Assembly: GCA_023395595.1 (NCBI GenBank)
Contig: JAEWYO010000033.1
Span: 1 to 43,798, forward strand
Reading direction: 5' to 3'
Length of the DNA stretch: 43,798 bases
From: Bacillota bacterium
GTDB lineage: Bacteria > Bacillota > Clostridia > Christensenellales > CAG-138
The position numbers and the translations under genes were made by a program. Shown here in pieces: positions 1 through 6,204 of the stretch; within the stretch, counting starts at the first letter, position 1; every line of letters starts with the position of its first letter. Below the pieces are notes generated by a model that was not told the DNA's origin, ran no database searches, and saw only the letters and a list, made by a program, of their open reading frames with translations.

Positions 1-650
1 TAGCTTTTCACGCTGCCGGCCTTAAGCGCAGCGTTGACATCGATGCTCATGGGGCATTTGTTGTTGCACTTTTTACAGTCAATGCAGCTCTCCGGCTTGG
101 ATTTGATCCGCATCTGCGGCAGGTGCAGGAGCCTGCCTGTAAGCATGCCCGCGTTGAGAAACGGGCTCATCCAGCAGATGCCGTGGCAGGCACCGCGCCG
201 TCCGAGTGTCAGGTCGAGCACAAAGAACAGCCCAAGCACAAGATAGTACATGATGTATTTGAACGGTTCGTCCACGGAAACGTATTTCTCCGTCAAACGC
301 AGCGGGTCGATCCCCTTGATCCCGCCCGCGAGGACGAAACCCATCACCAGTACGCCAAACCACACCGCGAAGATGCTATAGCGCACGATCCGCAGGCGTT
401 TTGCGTTGGCGGGCTTTGGGGTTACCGTCGCGGCAACCTCCGCCGCGCCGCCCGCCGGGCAAAGCCAGCCGCACCACGCGCGACCAAAGAACAACCCGGA
501 GACGAACAGCACGAGAAAGAGGATCGCGCTGCCCGAGAGCACGCCCGCAAACGCGCCATCGATAGAGACATAGGGCGAGAGGAAATTCATCGTAATTGGA
601 AACAGGAACAGGGAAACATAAAGCAGGATTCTGCGGATTTTCTGGCGCAT
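1..650 (-). CDS. membrane 4Fe-4S protein, NapH/CcoG-like (3' end cut off)
   Basis: A partial gene: the start is visible and the 3' end runs off the left edge, leaving about 216 codons. The protein is probably a membrane iron-sulfur electron carrier of the NapH/polyferredoxin type. Seen in the sequence are four hydrophobic segments (about residues 8-25, 38-56, 91-110, 131-150), a WCGWLCP motif at 59-65, a CHGICWM motif at 155-161, and a ferredoxin-type cluster with cysteines at 189, 192, 195 and 199 followed by proline. A second cluster may lie beyond the edge. The ATG at 650 has a GGAG ribosome site and follows the PadR stop by only 6 nt, so the two genes form one transcript under PadR control. 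The electron donor and acceptor cannot be read from the sequence. Confidence 0.85.
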   Translation of the reverse strand, partial: MRQKIRRILLYVSLFLFPITMNFLSPYVSIDGAFAGVLSGSAILFLVLFVSGLFFGRAWCGWLCPAGGAAEVAATVTPKPANAKRLRIVRYSIFAVWFGVLVMGFVLAGGIKGIDPLRLTEKYVSVDEPFKYIMYYLVLGLFFVLDLTLGRRGACHGICWMSPFLNAGMLTGRLLHLPQMRIKSKPESCIDCKKCNNKCPMSIDVNAALKAGSVKS

Positions 651-656
651 ACGTGG

Positions 657-1226
657 CTACTCCTTTGTTGCGTCGGCTTTCGGCGCGGATTGTTTGTGCT
701 CAAAATACTCCCGCGTTTCGCGGCACCAGTCGAGGTAGGCGCGATTCACCTTTTGTCCAAAGTCGATCACGCGGAGCACCTCGCGGTGGTTTTCGTCCTC
801 GTCCGGAATACGCTCCAGTTCGTTTTGAAAGAGACCAAGTATCTGCAATTGCTGTGCATGGCTCTGCTCAAATGTCGCAAGATGACTGAGCATCACGTCC
901 GGAGCGGCATAGTTGGAAAAGTACGTCTTGAGCAGGATTTCGAGCCGCAGCGATTCTTTTTCAACCGGCTGGACCAGCCAATCGATCAACGCGATTTTTC
1001 CGGCAGGCGTGATTTGATATGTCTTTGCCGCGCGACCGCCCGTATGCCCCGTTTCGCATTCTGCGACAAGCCCGGCAGCTGCCAGAGACTTGAGCGCGGG
1101 AAAAATCTGCCCGAAGCTCTCGCTCCAGAAGAACTTGAAGCGAATATCGATAATCTTCTTGATCTGGTATCCGCTGAGCGGCTGCTCGGCAAGCAAGCCT
1201 AATATCACATAATCCGTCTGTCTCAA
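657..1226 (-). CDS. PadR family transcriptional regulator
   Basis: A 189-residue DNA-binding regulator. The N-terminal winged helix (about residues 1-80, beginning LRQTDYVILGLL, with SGYQIKKII and GGRAAKTYQIT) is typical of PadR. The rest (about 95-175) is the alpha-helical PadR C-terminal dimerisation domain. I chose the TTG start at 1226 because GAAGG lies just upstream and the PadR fold begins there; an ATG/ATA-rich extension further upstream would overlap the promoter. It is followed 6 nt later by the membrane 4Fe-4S gene. Upstream is a near-consensus promoter overlapped by a perfect palindrome, so autorepression is likely. PadR proteins usually sense small aromatic or antibiotic-like compounds, but the ligand here is unknown. 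Confidence 0.88.
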   Translation of the reverse strand: MRQTDYVILGLLAEQPLSGYQIKKIIDIRFKFFWSESFGQIFPALKSLAAAGLVAECETGHTGGRAAKTYQITPAGKIALIDWLVQPVEKESLRLEILLKTYFSNYAAPDVMLSHLATFEQSHAQQLQILGLFQNELERIPDEDENHREVLRVIDFGQKVNRAYLDWCRETREYFEHKQSAPKADATKE

Positions 1227-1240
1227 AAAAGCACCTTCTT

Positions 1241-1257
1241 TATATCTGTTAGATATA
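1241..1257. promoter_or_regulatory. probable PadR operator (perfect 7-3-7 palindrome)
   Basis: TATATCT-gtt-AGATATA is a perfect inverted repeat placed directly at the downstream end of the -10 box, over the expected transcription start. This is the position expected for an autorepressing PadR dimer. The assignment to PadR is inferred from location. Confidence 0.6.
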
Positions 1258-1284
1258 TTATAGCGGATCAAGCAGACATGTCAA
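1257..1284 (-). promoter_or_regulatory. sigma-A-type promoter of the padR operon
   Basis: On the minus strand TTGACA (1279-1284) and TATAAT (1257-1262) are separated by 16 bp. Both boxes are perfect consensus. The TTG start of padR lies about 30 nt downstream of the -10 box. Confidence 0.8.
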
Positions 1285-1291
1285 TGCTTTC

Positions 1292-1312
1292 GATATATCT
1301 TTTTGATATATC
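1292..1312. promoter_or_regulatory. second candidate operator: paired GATATATC palindromes
   Basis: Two copies of the self-complementary octamer GATATATC (1292-1299 and 1305-1312) flank a TTTTT spacer just upstream of the -35 box. The motif shares the ATATC core with the palindrome over the start site, suggesting a second site for the same regulator. Confidence 0.45.
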
Positions 1313-1326
1313 AGCTCTTGCGTGCG

Positions 1327-1350
1327 CAAAAAAGCCGCCCGAAGGCGGCT
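1327..1350 (-). terminator. intrinsic terminator of the flavoprotein gene
   Basis: Stem AGCCGCC (1333-1339) and GGCGGCT (1344-1350) with a 4-nt loop. Read on the minus strand it ends in a run of T residues, 19 nt after the stop codon of the gene at 1369. Confidence 0.85.
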
Positions 1351-1368
1351 AAAAGAATCTATATTGCG

Positions 1369-2691
1369 CTATTTCGCTGCGTTGGCTGCAACTGCGATTG
1401 CGTCCCAAACCCCGGCAAACGGCGGCGCATAGCCAAAGTCCGCAAAGCCAAGCTCGTCTGTCGTCATACCGCGGTCGATCGCAACCGCGATAGGATCGAT
1501 GCGGATTGCCGTGTCCCGTTCGCCCATCAATTGCGCGCCGAGCAGCACGCGATTGTCCGCGCGAAAGCAGAATTTGAGCTCGATGTCGCTTGCACCCGGA
1601 AAATAGGACGGGTGCGAATGCGCGCGCACGAGCACGCTCTTTGCGTCAAACCCTGCCGCCTTTGCCTCCGCTTCCGTCAAGCCGGTTTTTGCAAACTCCA
1701 GCCCCATACAGCGCAGCATCACCGTGCCCAGTGCGCGGGAATAGGACGCGGGCTTGCCGAGGAGCGCATCCCCCGCGAGCCGCCCTTGCTTGTTTGCGTA
1801 GGTGCCGAGCGGGAAATAGGCAGGCTTTTGCAGCAGCGCGTACCAAACACTGGCGCAATCTCCGGTGGCAAACACGTCCGGCTCGCTGGTCTGCATGTCG
1901 GCATCCGTCTCGATTGCGCCGTTTGGCAGTTTTTTGAGTCCCACCGCAAACGCGGTATTCGGCACCACGCCGATGCTGACAATCACCACGTCCGCGTCAT
2001 ACGTTCCGCGATCCGTCACCACGCCGGACACACATTCCTCTCCGCAAAACGACGAGACGCGTTCGCCAAGATGCACCTGCACACCGTGCTGCTCCAACTC
2101 CGCCTTTGCCGCGCGGGCAAACTCCTCATCATACCCCGGCAAAAGCTGATTCGCCGCTTCGATGACGCGCAGGCTCTTCACCCGCTGCAGCAAGCACGCC
2201 TCCGCAAGCTCCAGCCCGATGGCGCCGCCGCCGATGATCGCGACATTGCAACGCCGCTTCTCGATTGCTTCGCGAATTCGCTCGGCATCCTGCGGGGTTT
2301 TGAGCGTGAAGATGCCGCCCTTCTCTGCGCCGGGTACCGCAAGCTGCCGCGCGGCGGCTCCGCTTGCAATCAGCAGGCGATCATAGGATTCGGCAAACGC
2401 TTTCCCCGCGTCCGTCGCGCCATAGACCGTCTTTTGCGCAAAGTCGATGCGCTGTACGGTATGCCCGATGCGCATGTCAATGCCGTTCTTTTCAAAATCG
2501 GAAACAGAGCGGATGCGCACCAAATCGATGTCGTCGTTGATGCCCGCGATGTAGTACGGCAATCCGCAGGCACCATAGGACACCTCGTGCGTCGCTTCCA
2601 GCACGACGACCTCGTTCTCCGCTTCTCTGCGTTTGATGCGGGAAGCCGCGCTCATGCCCGCTGCGTTTGCGCCGATCACGACAATCTTCAT
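1369..2691 (-). CDS. FAD/NAD(P)-dependent oxidoreductase, CoA-disulfide reductase / NADH oxidase type
   Basis: A 440-residue flavoprotein of the pyridine nucleotide-disulfide oxidoreductase class. The N-terminal FAD site (VVIGANAAGMSAA, residues 4-16), the single redox cysteine Cys42 in GACGLPYYI, the NAD site IIGGGAIGLELAE near 155, and the FAD-ribityl motif FATGDCA near 275 are all present; a dimerisation domain fills the C-terminal third. A lone cysteine in this place is the mark of CoA-disulfide reductases and water-forming NADH oxidases; the CGLPYYI context is closer to CoADR. The ATG at 2691 has a GGAGG site; the open frame extends further up without a ribosome site. It lies downstream of hybrid cluster protein but behind a hairpin, so it may be transcribed separately. 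Confidence 0.88.
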   Translation of the reverse strand: MKIVVIGANAAGMSAASRIKRREAENEVVVLEATHEVSYGACGLPYYIAGINDDIDLVRIRSVSDFEKNGIDMRIGHTVQRIDFAQKTVYGATDAGKAFAESYDRLLIASGAAARQLAVPGAEKGGIFTLKTPQDAERIREAIEKRRCNVAIIGGGAIGLELAEACLLQRVKSLRVIEAANQLLPGYDEEFARAAKAELEQHGVQVHLGERVSSFCGEECVSGVVTDRGTYDADVVIVSIGVVPNTAFAVGLKKLPNGAIETDADMQTSEPDVFATGDCASVWYALLQKPAYFPLGTYANKQGRLAGDALLGKPASYSRALGTVMLRCMGLEFAKTGLTEAEAKAAGFDAKSVLVRAHSHPSYFPGASDIELKFCFRADNRVLLGAQLMGERDTAIRIDPIAVAIDRGMTTDELGFADFGYAPPFAGVWDAIAVAANAAK

Positions 2692-2751
2692 GGTTGTCTC
2701 CTCCCTGTTTTCACACGTTTTCTTCCATCGTACCACGATCTGCAAAAATAG

Positions 2752-2779
2752 CAAACGGCCCCGGTAAAATTCCGGGGCC
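2752..2779 (-). terminator. terminator-like hairpin after hcp
   Basis: Stem GGCCCCGG (2757-2764) and CCGGGGCC (2772-2779), 8 perfect GC-rich pairs with a 7-nt loop, on the minus strand 32 nt after the hcp stop. The following T tract is interrupted (GTTTGCTATTTTT), so termination may be partial. Confidence 0.65.
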
Positions 2780-2811
2780 ATTGCGTTTACATGATTCGTT
2801 TCGATCGCAGC

Positions 2812-4434
2812 TCAGTTCATGAACAGCGCGATGTCGTCGTCCACAGAGCCGATGCCTGCGATGCCGAAGGTATCCACGAGCACCTTCGCCACATTCGGCG
2901 AGAGGAAGCCAGGAAGAGACGGTCCGAGGTGGATATTCTTCACGCCCAGCGAGAGGAGCGCCAGCAACACGATGACCGCTTTTTGCTCATACCAGGCGAT
3001 GTTGAACGCCAGCGGTAGCTCGTTGACTGAGGTCAGCTCGAACGCTTCCGCAAGTTTCTGCGCAATCACGACGAGCGAATAGCTATCGTTACACTGTCCC
3101 GCGTCCAACACGCGAGGGATGCCACCGATGTCGCCCAGGTTGAGCTTGTTGTAGCGGTATTTTGCGCAGCCTGCGGTGAGGATGACGGTATCCTTGGGCA
3201 GCTTTTGTGCAAACTCGGTATAATAATCACGGCTCTTCATGCGCCCGTCGCAGCCTGCCATGACGAAGAATTTCTTGATAGCCCCGCTCCTGACCGCGTC
3301 GATGACCTTGTCCGCCAGCGCCAGCACCTGCGCATGCGCAAAGCCGTTGACGATTTCACCGCGCTCGATCTCTTCCGGCGCGGGCAGCGTCTTTGCCAGC
3401 GCGATGACGGCGGAGAAATCCTTCTTGCCGTTCACGTCGGGTTTGATATGCTTGCAGCCTGGGAATCCCGCCGCGCCCGTGGTGAAGATCCGCGCGCGAA
3501 TCTCTTCGCTCTTGGGCGGGACGATGCAGTTGGTGGTAAAGAGAATCGCGCCTTTGAACGATTCAAACTCGGTGAGCTGTTTCCACCAAGCGTTGCCGTA
3601 GTTGCCGACGAAATTGTCGTATTTTTTGAACGCGGGATATGCGTGCGCGGGCAGCATCTCGCCGTGGGTGTAGACATCCACACCTGTTCCGCGCGTCTGC
3701 TCCAGCAGCTGCTCCAAATCAACCAGATCGTGTCCCGAAACGAGGATCGCGGGATTGCTGCGCACGCCGATGTTGACCTTCGTGATTTCCGGTGTGCCGT
3801 AGCGCGCGGTGTTCGCCGCGTCCAGTAGCGCCATGGTCTTCACGCCATAGGAACCCGTCTTGAGCACGAGCGCGGTAAGCGCCTCCGCCGAGAGAGAATG
3901 ATCGAGCGTCGCCGCAAGCGCTTCGTAGACAAACGCCGCGATGTCGTCGTCCTTGCTGCCGAGGTTTCTCGCGTGCTCGGCATAGGCGGCAAGCCCCTTG
4001 AGCCCGTAGATCACGAGTTCCCGCAGAGAGCGGACATCTTCGTTCTCGGTTGCGAGCACGCCGACCTTCTCCGCCTTTTCGAGCATCTGCGCCGTGCCGG
4101 AGACGGCGAAGTTCGCCGCGTCGTGATCGTCAATCTTGCAAGGACGCAGGCTGTCGCGCAGAGCCAGCATCTTGATGATCTGTCGCTCTATCGCGTCCGC
4201 GTCGAAGTTTGCGTTGGTGATGGTCATAAACAAGCTTGTGAGCATCTCGCCATTGAGCGCATCGAGCGTCTTCACGTCGAGCTTGTCATTCACCACGATG
4301 GTGGAGATCCCTTTACATACGTAAAGCAGCAAGTCCATCCGTTTTGCGACATCTTCCGTCTTTCCGCAGACGCCGCGCACCGTGCATCCCTTGTTGCCCG
4401 CGGTTTCCTGACACTGATAGCAAAACATACCCAT
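2812..4434 (-). CDS. hcp: hybrid cluster protein (hydroxylamine reductase)
   Basis: A 540-residue cytoplasmic iron-sulfur enzyme; the family reduces nitric oxide or hydroxylamine and acts in nitrosative and oxidative stress of anaerobes. The N-terminal cluster ligands are Cys5, Cys8, Cys17 and Cys23 (CYQC then CTVRGVC). Hybrid-cluster regions THGEMLPAHAYP, NCIVPP, AGCDGR, TAGCAKYRYN and DAGQCNDSY are all intact, and the length is normal for the short-spaced strict-anaerobe class. The ATG at 4434 has GGAGGAA upstream; an alternative ATG lies two codons in. No hcr reductase is adjacent; the flavoprotein downstream is the nearest redox partner by position only. Confidence 0.96.
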   Translation of the reverse strand: MGMFCYQCQETAGNKGCTVRGVCGKTEDVAKRMDLLLYVCKGISTIVVNDKLDVKTLDALNGEMLTSLFMTITNANFDADAIERQIIKMLALRDSLRPCKIDDHDAANFAVSGTAQMLEKAEKVGVLATENEDVRSLRELVIYGLKGLAAYAEHARNLGSKDDDIAAFVYEALAATLDHSLSAEALTALVLKTGSYGVKTMALLDAANTARYGTPEITKVNIGVRSNPAILVSGHDLVDLEQLLEQTRGTGVDVYTHGEMLPAHAYPAFKKYDNFVGNYGNAWWKQLTEFESFKGAILFTTNCIVPPKSEEIRARIFTTGAAGFPGCKHIKPDVNGKKDFSAVIALAKTLPAPEEIERGEIVNGFAHAQVLALADKVIDAVRSGAIKKFFVMAGCDGRMKSRDYYTEFAQKLPKDTVILTAGCAKYRYNKLNLGDIGGIPRVLDAGQCNDSYSLVVIAQKLAEAFELTSVNELPLAFNIAWYEQKAVIVLLALLSLGVKNIHLGPSLPGFLSPNVAKVLVDTFGIAGIGSVDDDIALFMN

Positions 4435-4496
4435 ACGAAAAATTCCTCCATTTTCTGCGTGTTGCCGCAGCTTCTGTTCTTTTTTTGTCCAGGGTT

Positions 4497-4525
4497 AGTA
4501 TAGTGTTGTTGGCCGCCTTGTTCTG
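4497..4525 (-). promoter_or_regulatory. candidate proximal promoter of hcp
   Basis: Minus-strand TATACT (4497-4502) with a poor -35 (CAGAAC, 4520-4525). One copy of the repeated TTCTGTT motif overlaps the -35 and another lies 20 bp further upstream at 4541, a layout expected for an activator-dependent promoter. This is inference from position. Confidence 0.35.
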
Positions 4526-4612
4526 TTTGTTTTACAACGGTTCTGTTCTTTTCTCGATTTGAGATGTACTGATGTGCGATTTGCCAGCGTGCTTTGTTCT
4601 CTCTTCTTCCAT

Positions 4613-4640
4613 ATTATACTGTGGTTCCAGAAAATTCAAA
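4613..4640 (-). promoter_or_regulatory. candidate distal promoter of hcp
   Basis: Minus-strand TATAAT (4613-4618) preceded by TTTGAA (4635-4640, spacing 16) or TTGAAT (spacing 15). It would give a leader of about 170 nt and starts directly after the terminator of the upstream lipoprotein gene. Confidence 0.4.
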
Positions 4641-4642
4641 TG

Positions 4643-4676
4643 AAAAAAGCAACTGCCCGGTTTCTGACAGTTGCTT
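4643..4676 (-). terminator. intrinsic terminator of the LRR lipoprotein gene
   Basis: Stem AAGCAACTG (4647-4655) and CAGTTGCTT (4668-4676), 9 perfect pairs, followed on the minus strand by six T residues. Confidence 0.88.
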
Positions 4677-4727
4677 GATCCTCCGTCTTGCTATACAAGC
4701 AAGCCCGCTTACGCACCAACGTCGCGT

Positions 4728-5504
4728 TTACGGCTCGACCTGAAAGTCCCATTCCTCCAACTGTTCATGAAGTTTCGCTAGCGGCTGAAAATCCGTAATC
4801 GGGTTATTGGATAAAAACAGACGGTTCATGTTGGTCAGTCCGACAAGCGGTGTGACATCGGTGATCTCGTTCCCTTCCAGATCGAGGTAGGTCAGGTTGG
4901 TGAGCCCCGCCAGCGGTGAGATGTCCGTAATCTTGTTGTTGCGCAGGGTCAGCGCTTGCAAGTTTTTCAGTCCGGTAAGCGGCGCCAGGTCGAGCGCTTG
5001 CTCACCGTTGAACACCGTCAGGCTGATGAGGTTTTGCATGCCGGCAACCGCGCTCAGGTCATCGATCACGACGCCGCCCATCTGGAGCGAGGTCAGCTTC
5101 GTCAACCCTGCAAGCGGCGAAATGTCCACAGGAGCTGCCGGATCATCCGCGTTTTGCACGGCATAGCCTAGCCCTAGATAGGTTAGGTTGGTGAAGTATT
5201 GCAGCGCGGAAAGGTTGTGGATATACGGCTGGTTTTTCTCCACGCCCATCTGCGATAGCTCCAGCTCGCTGACGGCTTCGGCGTCCGCGCGGGTGATGTC
5301 GCCGTTTGGTTTACCTATTGCCGCGCGGATATAGGTTTCCAGCGCGTCGTCGTCAAACACAATCACATCATCCGGCTGCGGCTGCGGTGTCGCGTTCGCC
5401 GTCTCCGGTGTAGCATCCGGTACCACGGGCGCAACGCTCGCGGTGCAGCCAACCGCCCCGAACAAAAGAACAGCCGCCATCAGGTAGCATAAAACACGTT
5501 TCAT
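4728..5504 (-). CDS. leucine-rich repeat lipoprotein (internalin-like repeats)
   Basis: A 258-residue secreted protein, probably lipid-anchored on the outer face of the membrane. A signal peptide ends in the lipobox FGAVGC (Cys20), followed by a Pro/Thr/Ala-rich linker to about residue 50. The remainder is a tandem of about 22-residue SDS22/internalin-type leucine-rich repeats (units such as LTNLTYLDLEGNEITDVTPL, LKNLQALTLRNNKITDISPL). Such repeats bind proteins or glycans; no catalytic domain is present. The ATG at 5504 has GGAGG 9 nt upstream. It stands alone, with its own terminator. The ligand is unknown. Confidence 0.85.
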   Translation of the reverse strand: MKRVLCYLMAAVLLFGAVGCTASVAPVVPDATPETANATPQPQPDDVIVFDDDALETYIRAAIGKPNGDITRADAEAVSELELSQMGVEKNQPYIHNLSALQYFTNLTYLGLGYAVQNADDPAAPVDISPLAGLTKLTSLQMGGVVIDDLSAVAGMQNLISLTVFNGEQALDLAPLTGLKNLQALTLRNNKITDISPLAGLTNLTYLDLEGNEITDVTPLVGLTNMNRLFLSNNPITDFQPLAKLHEQLEEWDFQVEP

Positions 5505-5546
5505 TGTCTTCTTTCCTCCAACTTAACAGACGTTTCCAGTATAGGT

Positions 5547-5588
5547 CTCTTGCATTTCATTTACGCGCATTATATCATGATGCAAGAG
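5547..5588. promoter_or_regulatory. inverted repeat around the LRR gene promoter
   Basis: CTCTTGCAT (5547-5555) and ATGCAAGAG (5580-5588) form a perfect 9-bp inverted repeat 24 bp apart. A minus-strand TATAAT lies between the arms. It may be an operator or a leader hairpin of the lipoprotein gene; nothing else in the 213-bp gap to the next gene is recognisable except a GGAGTACTCC palindrome at 5650-5659. Confidence 0.35.
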
Positions 5589-5717
5589 GCATAAACCCGA
5601 TCCACGCCAATCGTCACAGAGATTTTGATATTCCTACGTTTTCCAATCGGGAGTACTCCTCCGGTCAAAATGAATCGTTTTTATTTGATTGCAGGGAAAG
5701 AAAGGTCGGAAAAACAG

Positions 5718-5906
5718 ATGAGCAGCCCATATACCTATGATGCAAATCGCAGTAAAGTGAAGTACACTGACAAAACTCCCTATGAGCTGGATAACCCCAA
5801 AAATCGGCGAATGCTTACCCCCGTAAATCGATACCTTTTGATTGCGCTCATCGCGATTGCATTGCTGTTGATCCTTTTCTATCTAGTGGGCGGTTTCCCG
5901 CACTGA
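5718..5906 (+). CDS. small single-span membrane protein, unknown function
   Basis: A 62-residue protein I do not recognise. The N-terminal half is polar (MSSPYTYDANRS then a Lys/Asp/Pro-rich stretch); the C-terminal third is a strong transmembrane helix (YLLIALIAIALLLILFYLVG, about residues 37-56) followed by a short tail ending in His. The ATG at 5718 has AAGG about 12 nt upstream; an in-frame ATG at 5670 would add 16 residues but has a worse ribosome site. It lies 46 nt upstream of a second small membrane protein, so the two are probably cotranscribed. Confidence 0.6.
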   Translation: MSSPYTYDANRSKVKYTDKTPYELDNPKNRRMLTPVNRYLLIALIAIALLLILFYLVGGFPH

Positions 5907-5952
5907 CAGATCATTCGCCAATCACGATGGAAATCAGTTCGGAGGTGTTAGC

Positions 5953-6129
5953 ATGCCGGATGACTATGGCTATTTCGGAAAAGGCATCACAGGATATACG
6001 CACTATATGCAGGCTTTTGACCGAAACAACCGCGGCGGAAAGAAGCCTCCCTCCGGCGGAAAGGGCGGCTGTCTGAGCGTGCTGCTGCTCTCATTCGGGA
6101 TTGTGTTTCTTTCGTTTCTTGTTCTATAA
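5953..6129 (+). CDS. very small membrane protein (58 aa) with GYFGKG motif
   Basis: A 58-residue protein. It starts at an ATG with an ideal GGAGG site 7 nt upstream and ends at TAA before a terminator. The N-terminus is aromatic and glycine-rich (MPDDYGYFGKGITGYTHYMQ), the middle is basic (RNNRGGKKPPSGGKGG), and the last 16 residues are hydrophobic (LSVLLLSFGIVFLSFLVL), a tail-anchor-like helix. From memory, short clostridial proteins with a similar (Y/D)FGKG..GY..Y start exist without known function. It follows the 62-residue membrane protein by 46 nt in the same direction. Confidence 0.65.
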   Translation: MPDDYGYFGKGITGYTHYMQAFDRNNRGGKKPPSGGKGGCLSVLLLSFGIVFLSFLVL

Positions 6130-6161
6130 ATTGAACGTTTCGACTCAATCGACAATTCATC

Positions 6162-6193
6162 AAAAAGCCGCGGATTGCTCCACGGCTTTTTTT
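6162..6193. terminator. bidirectional terminator
   Basis: AAAAAGCCG (6162-6170) pairs with CGGCTTTTT (6183-6191), with two further GG/CC pairs inside. It has T residues after the stem on both strands and sits between convergent genes ending at 6129 and 6205. Confidence 0.85.
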
Positions 6194-6204
6194 CACGCTT
6201 GCTA

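Noticed and set aside
123..1202. Long plus-strand frame over the 4Fe-4S and PadR genes
   Set aside because: Charged, repetitive shadow composition; the minus strand holds two clear genes separated by 6 nt.
1241..1312. Short AT-rich repeats that might begin a CRISPR-like array
   Set aside because: Only three short palindromes at irregular spacing, all positioned around one promoter; no spacers and no cas genes.
1303..2751. Open frame of 482 codons on the plus strand opposite the flavoprotein gene
   Set aside because: Rich in Arg, His, Ala and Cys as expected of a shadow frame, and it runs through a terminator; the minus-strand flavoprotein has every expected motif.
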